The notes: generated from the letters alone by a model not told the origin. DNA of 64,000 nucleotides from Allofournierella massiliensis (GCF_021531255.1 NZ_JAFBIO010000002.1:62001-126000), one strand, 5' to 3'; numbered from the stretch's first letter, positions 8,001-17,902 are shown. Numbers and translations: made by a program.

Positions 8001-10229
8001 ATGGAAAATACCGAGGGGACAAGCCGGCTGGAAGGCCGGGTGATCCATGTGATCTTTGAGAATGAAGATACCGGCTATACCGTGTTTGAGGTGGAAAGCG
8101 GCGGCGAGTACTACGAGGTGGCCGGCGTGGTGGGCCAGGTGCATATTGGCGAGAGTGTGGTGGCCCACGGCAGTTTTGAGAGCCACCCTACTTATGGGGA
8201 ACAGTTCCGGGCGGTGGCCTGTGAGACCAGCGTGCCCCAGGCGGTGCAGGACATCCTTGCCTATCTCTCGGCGGGGGTTCTGCCCTATATCGGGCCGGCC
8301 ACAGCCAAAAAGCTGGTGGCCCGCTTTGGGGAAAAGACCCTGGACGTGATCGCCCAGGAACCCCGGCGGCTGACAGATATCAAGGGGATCAGCGGCGAAA
8401 AGGCCCTGCGCATCAGCGAGGAATTCAAGAAAATGTTCGGCGCCCGGGAGGTGGTGGCCTGGCTGGCCCGGTTTGGGGTGAGCGCGCCCCGGGCCATGGC
8501 GGTGTACAACGCCTTCGGCCCCCATACCCTGGAGGCGCTGACCCAGAACCCCTACCTGCTCTGCGGCGAACCCCTGCAGATGCGGTTTGCTCTGGCGGAT
8601 TCCATTGCGGCGGAACTGCAGATGAGCGGGGAGAACAAGCTGCGGGTCTGGGCGGCGCTGCTGTATGTGCTGCGCCACAACGCGGGCAACGGCCATACCT
8701 GCCTGCCCCGCCGCCGGCTGACCGCCACCACCGGCCAGTTCATCGGGGTGGAGGCCCAGGCGGTGGAGGAACATCTGGACGGGGCCCTGGAAGCAGGGGA
8801 GCTGAAAAGCCAGCAGATGGCCGGGGGCGAGTATATCTACCTGCCCGAGCTGCTCAGCGCTGAGGAGGATATCGCCGCCCGCCTGGCAGACCTGGCCTGC
8901 CGCCAGCCCACCGTTCCCCCGGATCTGGAGCGGAACATCCGGGTGCTGGAGCGAAGCCGGGGGATGGAATACGCCCCCCTGCAGCGTCAGGCCATCCGCA
9001 CCGCCCTTACCAGCAATGTGCTGGTGCTCACCGGCGGCCCGGGCACCGGCAAAACCACCACCGTCAACGCCATCCTGGCCCTGTTTGAAAACCAGGCCGA
9101 CCGGGTGGCTCTCTGTGCCCCCACCGGCCGGGCAGCCAAGCGGCTCAGCGAGCTTACCGGTCATAAGGCTTCCACCATCCACCGCCTGCTGGAGGTGGAT
9201 TATTCCGGCGGGGTACTCCATTTTATCCATAACGAAAAGAACCTGCTGCGCTGCGATGTGATCATCCTGGATGAGATGAGCATGGTGGATGTGAAGCTGT
9301 TCCAGAGCCTGCTGGCCGCCCTCAAGCGGGGCTGCCGGATCATCATGGTGGGGGACGCCGACCAGCTGCCCAGCGTGGGCCCCGGCAATATTCTGGGGGA
9401 GGTCATCTGCAGCGGGGTGGTTCCCACCGTCTGCCTGACCCAGATCTTCCGCCAGGCGGCCAGCAGCCTGATCGTGGCCAACGCCCATCGCATCGTGACC
9501 GGCCAGATCCCTGAGACCGGCGGCAGGGAGGATGATTTTTTCTTCCTCAAGGCGGGGGGAATGGCCTGCCAGCAGCTGATCTGTGATCTGGTGGCGGCCC
9601 GCCTGCCCCGGAGCTATGGCTTTGACCCGGTGCGGGATATTCAGGTGCTCTGCCCCACCAAGATGGGGCCCTCGGGCACCCGCCAGCTGAACCTGCGGCT
9701 GCAGGAGATGCTCAACCCGCCCTCCATCGGCAAGGACGAGCTGAAGGCAGGGGAGCAGATCTTCCGGGTGGGAGACAAGGTGATGCAGGTGCGCAACGAT
9801 TACGACATCCCCTTTGAGCGGGAGGGGGGCGAATCCGGCGTGGGCGCCTTCAATGGAGATATCGGCATCGTGCTGGAGGTAAATACAAGCCAGCGCAGCC
9901 TGAAGGTGCGGATGGATGACCGGATCCTGGTCTATACCGCCGAACACCTGAACGAGTTGGAAACTGCCTATGCGGTGACCATCCACAAAAGCCAGGGCAG
10001 CGAGTTCCCCGCCGTGGTACTGCCGGTGAGCGAGGTGCCCGAAAAGCTCTGTTACCGCAACCTGTTGTATACCGGCGTTACCCGGGCCAAGAAGCTCTGC
10101 ATCCTGGCAGGCAGCGGGGCTACCGTTCAGAAAATGGTGGAAAATGTCCGCCAGAACCTGCGCTACAGCGGCCTGGGAGAGCTGCTGATGCGGGCCATGC
10201 CGGGCGGGGAGCCGGGCCATGAAAGCTGA
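8001..10229 (+). CDS. recD2: ATP-dependent DNA helicase, RecD2 family
   Basis: 742-residue superfamily 1B helicase, 5' to 3' polarity in characterised members, in DNA repair. The N-terminal half is an OB-like domain and helix-hairpin-helix region without RecB/RecC contacts. The motor has Walker A GGPGTGKTTT (about residues 353-362), Walker B IILDEMSMVD, GDADQLPSVG (motif III) and C-terminal AVTIHKSQGSEF (motif V). The length fits RecD2 rather than RecD. The ATG at 8001 has GAGGTGGAG upstream. The last 11 bases overlap comF, so the two are probably co-translated. Confidence 0.93.
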   Translation: MENTEGTSRLEGRVIHVIFENEDTGYTVFEVESGGEYYEVAGVVGQVHIGESVVAHGSFESHPTYGEQFRAVACETSVPQAVQDILAYLSAGVLPYIGPATAKKLVARFGEKTLDVIAQEPRRLTDIKGISGEKALRISEEFKKMFGAREVVAWLARFGVSAPRAMAVYNAFGPHTLEALTQNPYLLCGEPLQMRFALADSIAAELQMSGENKLRVWAALLYVLRHNAGNGHTCLPRRRLTATTGQFIGVEAQAVEEHLDGALEAGELKSQQMAGGEYIYLPELLSAEEDIAARLADLACRQPTVPPDLERNIRVLERSRGMEYAPLQRQAIRTALTSNVLVLTGGPGTGKTTTVNAILALFENQADRVALCAPTGRAAKRLSELTGHKASTIHRLLEVDYSGGVLHFIHNEKNLLRCDVIILDEMSMVDVKLFQSLLAALKRGCRIIMVGDADQLPSVGPGNILGEVICSGVVPTVCLTQIFRQAASSLIVANAHRIVTGQIPETGGREDDFFFLKAGGMACQQLICDLVAARLPRSYGFDPVRDIQVLCPTKMGPSGTRQLNLRLQEMLNPPSIGKDELKAGEQIFRVGDKVMQVRNDYDIPFEREGGESGVGAFNGDIGIVLEVNTSQRSLKVRMDDRILVYTAEHLNELETAYAVTIHKSQGSEFPAVVLPVSEVPEKLCYRNLLYTGVTRAKKLCILAGSGATVQKMVENVRQNLRYSGLGELLMRAMPGGEPGHES

Positions 10230-10977
10230 CCGGTTTTGGAAAGGGGCCGCCCGGGCCGCCTTTGACCTGGCCTTCCCCCGGCGGTGTCCCTTCTGCGGGG
10301 CGGTGATCGGCTGGCTGCCCCAATGCACCGACTGCAAGGCTAAGACCGATGCGGTGCTGCACCGGCCTTTTTCCCTTTCCGCCACCGAGCATAAACTGGA
10401 AGATCTGGAAGGAGCCGCCAGCCTTTTCCTGTATAAAGACCCGGCCCGGCGGGCTATTCTGGAAATGAAGAACGGCGGCCGGCCCTGGTATGGCCGGGAG
10501 CTGGGCTATGCCCTGGCCATGAGCCTTTTCGGCTGTACTTTCGGGGTGCGGCATGGTATAATAACCCTGAATTACGAGGGGCCGCGCCTGCCCTATGATC
10601 GGGTGGTTTCGGTGCCTTCCAGCCATGCCAATCGGCCCTATGACAGTACGGCCCGGATGGCCGCTGCCCTGGCCGAAGCGCTGGGCCTGCCCTTTGAGAA
10701 GGGAGCGCTGGAACGCAGCCGGCCGGTAAAACCCCAGACCGGCCTTCCCGGAGAAGTACGGCTGGCCAATCCCTGCTTTTCCATGCGGGTGAGCTGCCCG
10801 CAGAAGTTGGAAGGGCGGCGAATTTTGCTGGTGGATGATGTGATCACCACCGGCGCCACCATCAGTGAGGCGGCCCGGGCGCTTTTGCAGGCCGGGGCTC
10901 TGGAAGTGTTTGCGGTGAGCGCCGCGGCCTCGGAGATCGAGCCGCCCCAAAAACAAGAGGACAAGGGAGCCGGATAA
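10219..10977 (+). CDS. comFC: ComF family phosphoribosyltransferase-like protein
   Basis: 252 residues. An N-terminal zinc-ribbon is visible (CPFCG and CTDCK, about residues 22-40). The C-terminal half has the PRPP-binding loop ILLVDDVITTGAT. ComFC proteins act in natural transformation, after uptake of single-stranded DNA; many non-competent Clostridia also keep the gene. It starts inside recD2 (11-base overlap), which links it to DNA processing. The next gene, mreB, begins 58 bases later. Confidence 0.85.
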   Translation: MKADRFWKGAARAAFDLAFPRRCPFCGAVIGWLPQCTDCKAKTDAVLHRPFSLSATEHKLEDLEGAASLFLYKDPARRAILEMKNGGRPWYGRELGYALAMSLFGCTFGVRHGIITLNYEGPRLPYDRVVSVPSSHANRPYDSTARMAAALAEALGLPFEKGALERSRPVKPQTGLPGEVRLANPCFSMRVSCPQKLEGRRILLVDDVITTGATISEAARALLQAGALEVFAVSAAASEIEPPQKQEDKGAG

Positions 10978-11035
10978 GGCTCCGTGCAGATAAAACCGGC
11001 AGGCCCTTGCCGGGCAAGAGAAAGAGGAGAGTATT

Positions 11036-12055
11036 TTGACCAATTACGATATCGGTATTGACCTGGGCACCACCTCCATCATCATTGCGGTGGCAGATGA
11101 GGGCGTGATCCTGAACGAATCCAGCGTGGTGGCCTATGACACCCGCAAAAACAAGGTTTTGGCCGTGGGCGATGCGGCACTGGCCATGGTGGGCCGTACC
11201 CCCAGCTACATCTCGGCCATCCGCCCCCTGAAGGACGGCGTCATTTCCAACCACACCCTTACCAAAGAGCTGATCAGCAGCTTTGTAAAAAAGGTCTACA
11301 ATGCCCGGATGATGAAGCCCCGGGTGGCGGTATGCGTGCCGGCGGCCATCACCGGCATTGAGAGCGACGCGGTGGTGGAAGCGGTAGTCTCGGCCGGGGC
11401 CCGGCAGGTGTTCCTGATCGATGAGCCCATCGCGGCGGCCCTGGGCAGCGGGCTGGATATCCTGCAGCCGGACGGGCGGATGATCGTGGATATTGGCGGC
11501 GGCACCACCGATATTGCGGTGATCAGTCTGGGCGGCAAGGTGCTTTCCGCCGGGCTGGCCGTGGCCGGCAACACCTTTGACGAGGAACTCATCAAGTTTG
11601 TGCGGCAGAAATTCAGCGTGGCGGTGGGCCAGCGCACCATCGAGACCCTGAAAAAGGAGGTCGCCTGCTGCCCCCAGAAGGATTTCAGCGCCAGCATGGA
11701 GACCAAGGGCCGCAGCCTGATCACCGGCCTGCCCCAGAAGATCACCATCACCACCCAGGATCTGTACGAGCCCATCCTGCCCCTGGTGGAGCAGATCTCC
11801 ACGGTCGCCCATCAGGTGCTGGAAAAGACCCCGCCAGAGCTGGCGGGCGATATCTACCGCAATGGCATCATGCTCACCGGCGGCGGCAGCAAGCTGCAGG
11901 GCCTGCCGGAATACCTGAGCGAGCAGCTGAAGGTGAAGGTGGAGCTCTCCCCGGATCCCATCAACTGCGTGGCTCTGGGCACGGCCAAGTGCCTGTCCAT
12001 GGGCGAACAGCTGGAAAGCGGTTTTGTAAACGCTACCCCCCGGCTGGGCCGCTGA
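11036..12055 (+). CDS. mreB: Rod-shape actin homologue MreB/Mbl
   Basis: 339-residue actin-fold ATPase that forms membrane-associated filaments guiding lateral wall synthesis. Phosphate 1 motif DIGIDLGTTS (about residues 4-13), IVDIGGGTTDIAV and the adenosine motif MLTGGGSKLQGL are all present. It starts with TTG at 11036, behind AGAGGAG at seven-base spacing; no in-frame ATG nearby would keep the DLGTTS motif. No mreC or mreD follows, so this could be a second MreB-like paralogue. A terminator closes the unit. Confidence 0.9.
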   Translation: MTNYDIGIDLGTTSIIIAVADEGVILNESSVVAYDTRKNKVLAVGDAALAMVGRTPSYISAIRPLKDGVISNHTLTKELISSFVKKVYNARMMKPRVAVCVPAAITGIESDAVVEAVVSAGARQVFLIDEPIAAALGSGLDILQPDGRMIVDIGGGTTDIAVISLGGKVLSAGLAVAGNTFDEELIKFVRQKFSVAVGQRTIETLKKEVACCPQKDFSASMETKGRSLITGLPQKITITTQDLYEPILPLVEQISTVAHQVLEKTPPELAGDIYRNGIMLTGGGSKLQGLPEYLSEQLKVKVELSPDPINCVALGTAKCLSMGEQLESGFVNATPRLGR

Positions 12056-12073
12056 GCCCGGCATCCCCACACG

Positions 12074-12100
12074 GCGCCGCCCCGGGCGGCGCTGCTTTTT
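12074..12100 (+). terminator. Terminator after mreB
   Basis: Stem GCGCCGCC/GGCGGCGC with a three-base loop, then TGCTTTTTT. Confidence 0.8.
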
Positions 12101-12145
12101 TCCCCGGGGAGGGGCATCTTCTTCAGAACAGAAAGGAATACCGGA

Positions 12146-12997
12146 ATGCCCGGAGATCTGCATACCCATTCTACGTTTTCCGACGGGTCGGTAAAGGCGG
12201 AAATGCTCCCCTTCTACGCAGCCCGGGCCGGGCTGACCAGCCTGGCCATCTCCGACCACGACAGCCTGCTCTCGGTGCGCTATGCCTACCAGAATCCCCG
12301 GCAGGAGGGGGTAGAGCTGATCCCTGCCACCGAGCTCACCGCTTACGACTATGAGCGGGAGCACCGGGTGCACCTGCTCTGCTATTGGCCGGACGACTGC
12401 GCTGCCCTGCAGGAGCATTGCGAAACCATGGCCCGGCGGCGGAACGAGTGCTGCCTGCAAAGCGCCCGGGAACTGGAGGCCATGTATCCCCAGTTCACCA
12501 CTCAGCAGGCCCTGGAATATGCCCAGGACAGCGGGGTGCTCTACAAATCCGGCATCATGAGGGCCCTTTATGAGATCGGCCTGGCCGATACCATTTACGG
12601 GGATCTGTATAAGGAGCTGTTCAACCTGCGCCCCTACCGGGGCAAGGTGATCCACACCCCCAAGTATGAGACGGTGGACCATGTGCTGGAACTGGTCCGG
12701 GCCTGCCGGGGCGTGGTGATCTTCGCCCATCCCAGCGTATACCACAGCATGCCGCTGGTGCGCCAGCTGGCAGAGCAGGGGCGGATCGATGGGGTGGAAA
12801 TTGAGCATCCCCGCAACACCCCCGAGGATAAGGAAGAACTGCGCCAGCTGGCCCGGGACTATGACCTGATCGTCACCGGCGGCACCGACTATCACGGTTC
12901 CAACTCCAAACGGCCCCATCCGGTGGGCACCTGCGTCACCGGGGACGATCAGCTGGAACGAATCCGCCAACTGGTAAAGCAGCGGAAAGAAAACTGA
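12146..12997 (+). CDS. PHP-domain phosphoesterase
   Basis: 283 residues, PHP fold. Metal-binding motifs: GDLHTHSTFSDGS at the very N-terminus (residues 3-15), AISDHDS, the central Glu in PATELTAYD, IFAHPSVY and GTDYHGSN near the end. This is the family of 3',5'-nucleoside bisphosphate and related phosphatases (YciV/RnaM-like), so RNA end processing or pAp removal is the likely role. AAAGGAA precedes the ATG. A TSCPD gene follows by 16 bases. Confidence 0.85.
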   Translation: MPGDLHTHSTFSDGSVKAEMLPFYAARAGLTSLAISDHDSLLSVRYAYQNPRQEGVELIPATELTAYDYEREHRVHLLCYWPDDCAALQEHCETMARRRNECCLQSARELEAMYPQFTTQQALEYAQDSGVLYKSGIMRALYEIGLADTIYGDLYKELFNLRPYRGKVIHTPKYETVDHVLELVRACRGVVIFAHPSVYHSMPLVRQLAEQGRIDGVEIEHPRNTPEDKEELRQLARDYDLIVTGGTDYHGSNSKRPHPVGTCVTGDDQLERIRQLVKQRKEN

Positions 12998-13013
12998 AAA
13001 GGAGTCAATCAAC

Positions 13014-13271
13014 ATGGTATATACCCGTAAAAATCAGGGCACCTGCTCCATGGCCACCAAGGTGGAGCTGACCCCGGAAGGAAAGATTCAGAATATCCAG
13101 GTGCTGGGCGGCTGCGACGGCAACCTGAAGGGCATCTGCTCGCTGGTGGAAGGGATGGACGCCCACCAGGCCATCGCCCGCATGAAGGGCATCCGCTGCG
13201 GCCGCAAGGCTACCTCCTGCCCGGATCAGATCGCCCTGGCCCTGGAAGAGGCGCTGGCCCAGCAGGGCTGA
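13014..13271 (+). CDS. TSCPD-domain protein, TIGR03905 type
   Basis: 85-residue protein matching the small stand-alone TSCPD family. It has four Cys: C11, C34 (GGCDG), C42 (KGICS) and the Cys pair region GIRCGRKATSCPDQ, which carries the TSCPD-like signature. TSCPD domains also occur at the C-terminus of some ribonucleotide reductases; the role of the free-standing form is not established. AAAGGAG lies at good spacing. A terminator follows at once. Confidence 0.8.
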   Translation: MVYTRKNQGTCSMATKVELTPEGKIQNIQVLGGCDGNLKGICSLVEGMDAHQAIARMKGIRCGRKATSCPDQIALALEEALAQQG

Positions 13272-13284
13272 ACTTGGCTTACAG

Positions 13285-13327
13285 AAAAATCCCCCTGGGA
13301 AGACAATTTTCCCAGGGGGATTTTTTT
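13285..13327 (+). terminator. Terminator after the TSCPD gene
   Basis: A 16-base stem built on TCCCCCTGGGA, then seven T. Confidence 0.92.
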
Positions 13328-13402
13328 GCGCCCGGCGGGCCCATACTGCAAGACGCGGGGCCTTTACAATCAACCTACGCCCCGGGAAAGCGCAGGAAGG
13401 AA

Positions 13403-15682
13403 ATGTTTCGATATAAGGGTTTTTCCAAAAGCGCCACCCAGACGGTGGTGCGGGCGCTGCAGCTGGCCGGCGAGCAGGGCCTGCCCAAAGCGGGCACAGG
13501 GCATCTGCTTTGGGCCATCATGCTGCAGCCCTCGGATACGGCCGCCTGTTTTTTGCGCACCAAAAACGTGACGGTGGAGCAGGTGGAGTGGAAGGTACGC
13601 CAGCTGGGGCAGGATAAGCCCCTGCGGCTGAAGGGGGGCGACCTTCTGCCCGAGGCCCAAAAGGCCATGGAATTTGCGGTGCTGGGGGCCCAGACGGCCC
13701 GGCGGCGGGAGGCAGAAAACTCCCACCTGCTCTGCGCCATGCTGGAAGACGCCACCTGCATGGCCAGCCTGTGGCTGACCCAGATGGGGGTGGAGCTTAC
13801 CTCCACAGCCCGGGAATGCCGGCAGCTTTCCGGCCAGTACAATATCACCGCCGCCCCCCGGACCACCTACGCCAAGGCGGGGCGGCTCTGTGACAAATAC
13901 GGCAAGGATCTGACCCGCCTGGCCCTGGAAGGGGTGCTGGACCCGGTGCTCTGCCGCCAGCAGGAATTGGAGCGGATGGTGGAGATCCTCTGCCGCCGCC
14001 AGAAAAATAACCCCTGCCTGGTGGGGGAGCCGGGGGTGGGCAAAACTGCCCTGGCCGAGGCCCTGGCCCAGCGGATCGCCGACGGTCGGGTGCCGGACAG
14101 CCTGATGAGCAAAAGGCTGGTGAGCCTGGATATGGCGGCCATGGTGGCAGGTACCAAGTACCGGGGCGATTTTGAGGAGCGGTTCAAAAGCCTGCTGGAA
14201 GAACTGGGCAGGGAAAAGAACACCATCCTGTTTATTGATGAGATCCATGTGATCGTGGGGGCGGGGGCCGCCGAAGGGGCCATCGACGCGGCCAGCATCC
14301 TGAAGCCCCTGCTGGCCCGGGGCGAGGTGCAGATCATTGGGGCCACTACCCGGGAGGAATACCGCAAGTGCATTGAAAAGGATGCCGCCCTGGATCGGCG
14401 CTTTGGCCAGGTGGTGGTGGAAGAACCTACCCCCGCCGCGGCCCGGGAGATCCTGCGGGGGCTGGCCCCCCGCTATGAGAGCTATCACGGGGTAAAGATC
14501 ACCGAAGAAGCCATTGACGCGGCGGTGGATCTCTCGGTGCGGTACCTGAACGGCCGATACCTGCCCGACAAGGCGGTGGACCTGCTGGATGAGGCCGCCG
14601 CCAGCCTGCGCATCGATCGGATGCCCGGGGAGACGATGCCCCAGCTGACGGCGGAGCGGATTGCCCGGGTGGTGAGCCGGGCCAGCGGGGTACCGGTAGA
14701 CCGGATCACCGAGCAGCAGCGCCAGAAGCTGGAAAAACTGGAAGAACGGCTGGCCGAAAGGGTGGTGGGCCAGCCCCGGGCAGTGCAGGCGGTGGCAGGG
14801 GCCATCCGGCGCAGCCGAACCGGCCTGCGGGACGGACGTCGGCCCATGGGGGCCATGCTCTTTCTGGGCCCCACCGGCGTGGGCAAGAGCTACTTGGCCA
14901 GGACCCTGGCCGAATGTTGGTTCGGCAGCGAAAAAGCCCTTTTGAAATTTGACATGAGCGAATACCACGAGAGCTTCACGGTCTCCCGGCTGATGGGGGC
15001 GCCTCCGGGCTATATGGGCCACGGGGAGGGGGGGCAGCTCACCGAGGCGGTGCGCCGCCGGCCCTACAGCGTGGTGCTTTTTGATGAGATCGAAAAGGCC
15101 CACGGGGATGTGCAGAACATCCTTTTGCAGATTCTGGAGGATGGCTGCCTTACCGATTCCATGGGCCGCGCGGCGGATTTCCGCAATACCATCGTGCTGC
15201 TTACCTCCAATCTGGGGGCACGGTTCCTTTCCGGCCAGACCGGGCCGGTGGGCTTCGGCACCCAGGAGGGGGCAGCCGAAAGCCGACGGCGGCAGGCCAT
15301 TGAGGAGGCCAAGGGGTATTTCCGCCCCGAATTGCTGGGCCGGATGGATGAGATCGTGGTGTTTGAGCCCCTGGGCCAGCCGGAACTGACCCGGATTGCG
15401 GAAAAACAGCTCTGCCAGTTGGAACAGCGGGCCCGGGCCAACGGCTATCAGCTGGACCACAGCAGCCTTCTGCCCGCCCTGCTGGCCCGCAAGGCCTCTT
15501 CCCCTTACGGAGCCCGGCAGCTGCGCCGGGTGGTGGGCCGGGCGGTGGAGCAGGCTCTGGCCGATAAGATCGCCGAGGGCACGGCCCTGCCGGGGGGCAG
15601 CTTTGTGGCCCAGGTAGAGGGCGACCAGGTGGTGCTGGAAGCCCAGAGCGGGCAGACCGCGGCAGCCGGGGCCCCCACCTGA
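13403..15682 (+). CDS. clpC: ClpC-like Clp ATPase lacking the middle domain
   Basis: 759-residue HSP100 unfoldase that should feed ClpP. Order: N-terminal Clp repeat domain (1-145), AAA-1 with Walker A GEPGVGKTA and Walker B ILFIDEIHV, AAA-2 with GPTGVGKS and VVLFDEIEKAH, then a ClpP-binding VGF loop (GPVGFG). In B. subtilis ClpC about 60-70 residues with a UVR coiled coil lie between AAA-1 and the start of AAA-2. Here LLDEAAASLRIDR runs almost directly into LTAERIARVVS, so that domain is missing. ATG at 13403 behind GGAAGGAA. No mcsA, mcsB or ctsR is adjacent. ClpA is the alternative name, but sequence is closer to Gram-positive ClpC. Confidence 0.88.
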   Translation: MFRYKGFSKSATQTVVRALQLAGEQGLPKAGTGHLLWAIMLQPSDTAACFLRTKNVTVEQVEWKVRQLGQDKPLRLKGGDLLPEAQKAMEFAVLGAQTARRREAENSHLLCAMLEDATCMASLWLTQMGVELTSTARECRQLSGQYNITAAPRTTYAKAGRLCDKYGKDLTRLALEGVLDPVLCRQQELERMVEILCRRQKNNPCLVGEPGVGKTALAEALAQRIADGRVPDSLMSKRLVSLDMAAMVAGTKYRGDFEERFKSLLEELGREKNTILFIDEIHVIVGAGAAEGAIDAASILKPLLARGEVQIIGATTREEYRKCIEKDAALDRRFGQVVVEEPTPAAAREILRGLAPRYESYHGVKITEEAIDAAVDLSVRYLNGRYLPDKAVDLLDEAAASLRIDRMPGETMPQLTAERIARVVSRASGVPVDRITEQQRQKLEKLEERLAERVVGQPRAVQAVAGAIRRSRTGLRDGRRPMGAMLFLGPTGVGKSYLARTLAECWFGSEKALLKFDMSEYHESFTVSRLMGAPPGYMGHGEGGQLTEAVRRRPYSVVLFDEIEKAHGDVQNILLQILEDGCLTDSMGRAADFRNTIVLLTSNLGARFLSGQTGPVGFGTQEGAAESRRRQAIEEAKGYFRPELLGRMDEIVVFEPLGQPELTRIAEKQLCQLEQRARANGYQLDHSSLLPALLARKASSPYGARQLRRVVGRAVEQALADKIAEGTALPGGSFVAQVEGDQVVLEAQSGQTAAAGAPT

Positions 15683-15694
15683 AAAGGCAGGAAA

Positions 15695-15725
15695 AAAGGC
15701 GCGCGCTTCAAAAAGCGCGCGCCTT
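15695..15725. terminator. Bidirectional terminator between clpC and pyrI
   Basis: A perfect stem AAAGGCGCGCGCTT/AAGCGCGCGCCTTT, A-rich on one side and T-rich on the other, serves the convergent genes. Confidence 0.85.
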
Positions 15726-15743
15726 TCTGGCGTATAGAGGGGG

Positions 15744-16172
15744 TCAGCGGGGCTTGACCTGCAGTTCCTGCTCACAGTAAATGCAGCGGTAACGGCCGTT
15801 CTCGCTCAGTTCAAAGATGTGGTCGCACTCCTCCTCGATGCTGGTGATGCAGCGGGGGTTATTGCAGCGGACCACATTTACCAGCCGCTTGGGCAGGGAG
15901 GGCTTTTCCTTACGGACGATCTTCCCGTCCCGGATCTCGGCGATGGTGATGTTGGGGTCCAGATAGCCCAGCACGTCCAGCTTCAGGCCGGTGATATCCC
16001 CCTCGATCTTGATAATGTCCTTTTTGCCCATCTTGTTGGAGCGCACGTTCCGGATGATGGCTACGCCGCAGTCCAGGGAATCCAGCCCCATCAGATCATA
16101 CAGATGCATGCTGGTGCCGGCCTGGATGTGGTCGATCACAATACCGTTCTGGATTTCATCGATGTTCAGCAT
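15744..16172 (-). CDS. pyrI: Aspartate carbamoyltransferase regulatory subunit
   Basis: 142 residues, the allosteric subunit of ATCase. The N-terminal nucleotide-binding domain starts MLNIDEIQNGIVIDHIQAG. The C-terminal zinc domain has CNNPRC and CIYC, the four-Cys set that holds contact with the catalytic chains. It follows pyrB by four bases on the same strand. With pyrB it should make the CTP-inhibited, ATP-stimulated dodecamer of the E. coli type. Confidence 0.95.
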   Translation of the reverse strand: MLNIDEIQNGIVIDHIQAGTSMHLYDLMGLDSLDCGVAIIRNVRSNKMGKKDIIKIEGDITGLKLDVLGYLDPNITIAEIRDGKIVRKEKPSLPKRLVNVVRCNNPRCITSIEEECDHIFELSENGRYRCIYCEQELQVKPR

Positions 16173-16176
16173 TCCG

Positions 16177-17115
16177 TTACACCTCCTGATTGGCTTTGGG
16201 GTCGGGCAGGCCCAGCAGGGTCATGATAAGGGCCATCCGCACATATACCCCGTTCTTGGCCTGCTCAAAATAGGCGGCCCGGGGGTCATCGTCCACGCTC
16301 AGCTCAATTTCGTTCACACGGGGCAGGGGATGCAGCACCGCCATATGGGCGGGGGCCAGCTCCATCTTGCGGGCAGTGAGGATATAGCTGTTTTTCAGCC
16401 GCACATAGTCCTCCTCGTTGAAGAACCGCTCCCGCTGAACCCGGGTCATATACAGAATATCCAGCTGGGGCAGGGCGTCTTCCAGGCTGCGGGTCTCCTC
16501 AAAGGGCACATTGTGGGCCTTCAGCACGTCGTTGACGATATAGTCGGGCAGGCGCAGCTCCTCGGGGCTGATGAGAATGAACCGGATGCCCGAATACCGG
16601 GTCAGGCTCTTGATCAGGCTGTGGACCGTGCGGCCAAATTTCAGGTCGCCGCAAAGGCCGATGGTCAGGTTTTCCAGCCGGCCGGTGCGGCGGCGGATGG
16701 TGAGCAGGTCGGTGAGGGTCTGGGTGGGGTGCTGGTGGCCGCCGTCGCCTGCGTTGATCACCGGGATACCCGAATAGCGGGAAGCCCGCAGGGGAGCGCC
16801 CTCCTTGGGGTGACGCATGGCGGCGATGTCGGCATAGTGGCTCACCACCCGGATGGTGTCGGCCACGCTCTCACCCTTGGAGGCGCTGGAAGAATTCGCG
16901 CTGGAAAAGCCCAGTACGCTGCCGCCCAGGTTCAGCATGGCGGCCTCAAAGGAAAGACGGGTGCGGGTGCTGGGCTCATAGAACAGGGTGGCCAGCTTCT
17001 TGTGGCGGGCTACCTCCTGGTAGGCCTCCGGGTCTGCCAGGATCCGGTCTGCCAGGTCCAGAAGATTGTCCACTTCTTCCCTGGTAAAATCCAGAGGATC
17101 GATCAGATGACGCAT
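16177..17115 (-). CDS. pyrB: Aspartate carbamoyltransferase catalytic subunit
   Basis: 312 residues; condenses carbamoyl phosphate and aspartate in pyrimidine synthesis. The carbamoyl-phosphate motif [13 protein letters not shown] is intact, as are the SKGES loop, HPTQT and HPLPRVNEI. The start is the ATG at 17115 behind AAAGGAG; the longer open frame to 17301 is an artefact running into the regulator gene. Second gene of a gntR-pyrB-pyrI operon, 31 bases after the regulator stop. Confidence 0.96.
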   Translation of the reverse strand: MRHLIDPLDFTREEVDNLLDLADRILADPEAYQEVARHKKLATLFYEPSTRTRLSFEAAMLNLGGSVLGFSSANSSSASKGESVADTIRVVSHYADIAAMRHPKEGAPLRASRYSGIPVINAGDGGHQHPTQTLTDLLTIRRRTGRLENLTIGLCGDLKFGRTVHSLIKSLTRYSGIRFILISPEELRLPDYIVNDVLKAHNVPFEETRSLEDALPQLDILYMTRVQRERFFNEEDYVRLKNSYILTARKMELAPAHMAVLHPLPRVNEIELSVDDDPRAAYFEQAKNGVYVRMALIMTLLGLPDPKANQEV

Positions 17116-17146
17116 AACGCTCCTTTCTGCGGCCGGCGGCCGCACC

Positions 17147-17902
17147 TCAAAACAGCTTGCGGAGAAGGGAAAAATCGAAGAAGGAAGTATAGTAGCTGTA
17201 GGAATGCAGGACCGGCTGGCAGAGCCTGGTGCTGCACACCTCGTCAAGCAAAAGCAGGGCCTCGCCGCTGCCCAGCGACAGGGTGCGGCTGAGGGCGGCA
17301 TCGGGGCAGACGGCCTTCACATGGGCGATGGTGCTGGTCACCGTCTGGCCGCAGGCCTTTTCCAGAATCTCAAAAACCGGCAGGGTGAGATCCATCTGCT
17401 CCGGTTTTTCCTCCTTGAAAAGGGCCAAAGGCAGGTGATCTACCGAATAGATCACCGGCTGGGAATCCGCCTTGATCCGTTTTTGAATGGTGAAGATGGG
17501 GCTGCCCGGCTCAATCTGCAGCAGCGCGGCCATCTCGGGGGAGGCCGGCGTCTGGGATGTGCTGATCATATCCACATTGGGCTGGCGCCCCGCCGCCCGG
17601 ATCATGGCGCTGTACTCAAATTTTTGGTCCATCCGGTCCTTCAGTTCCAGGGCCCGGCGGTTGATGACGGTGCCGATGCCCCGCACCCGTTCCACAAAGC
17701 CCTCCCGTTCCATTTCGCTCAAGGCATCCCGCACTACGGTGCGGCTCACCTGCAGGTGGGCTGCCAGTTCAATTTCCGCAGGCAGGCGGGCCCCCTGGGC
17801 ATAGCAGCCGGTACGCATCTCCTCCAGCAGCTTTTCCACCACCTGAGAAGAGATGAGCGCGCCCCCCAAAACAGGGGTGTCGCCCGGTTGTTGCTGTATC
17901 AT
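17147..17902 (-). CDS. GntR/HutC-family transcriptional regulator with UTRA domain
   Basis: 251 residues. The N-terminal winged helix reads [20 protein letters not shown] (about residues 40-59), then [13 protein letters not shown]. The C-terminal half has the UTRA ligand-binding pattern, including [19 protein letters not shown]. It begins the operon with pyrB and pyrI, so a pyrimidine-pathway or aspartate-type effector is plausible, though that is inference. GGAG precedes the ATG. Its leader (about 190 bases) holds a terminator. Confidence 0.88.
   Translation of the reverse strand: MIQQQPGDTPVLGGALISSQVVEKLLEEMRTGCYAQGARLPAEIELAAHLQVSRTVVRDALSEMEREGFVERVRGIGTVINRRALELKDRMDQKFEYSAMIRAAGRQPNVDMISTSQTPASPEMAALLQIEPGSPIFTIQKRIKADSQPVIYSVDHLPLALFKEEKPEQMDLTLPVFEILEKACGQTVTSTIAHVKAVCPDAALSRTLSLGSGEALLLLDEVCSTRLCQPVLHSYSYYTSFFDFSLLRKLF

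Noticed and set aside
7854-10385. 843-codon frame on the minus strand opposite recD2
   Set aside because: A composition artefact of the same kind; RecD2 helicase motifs are on the plus strand.
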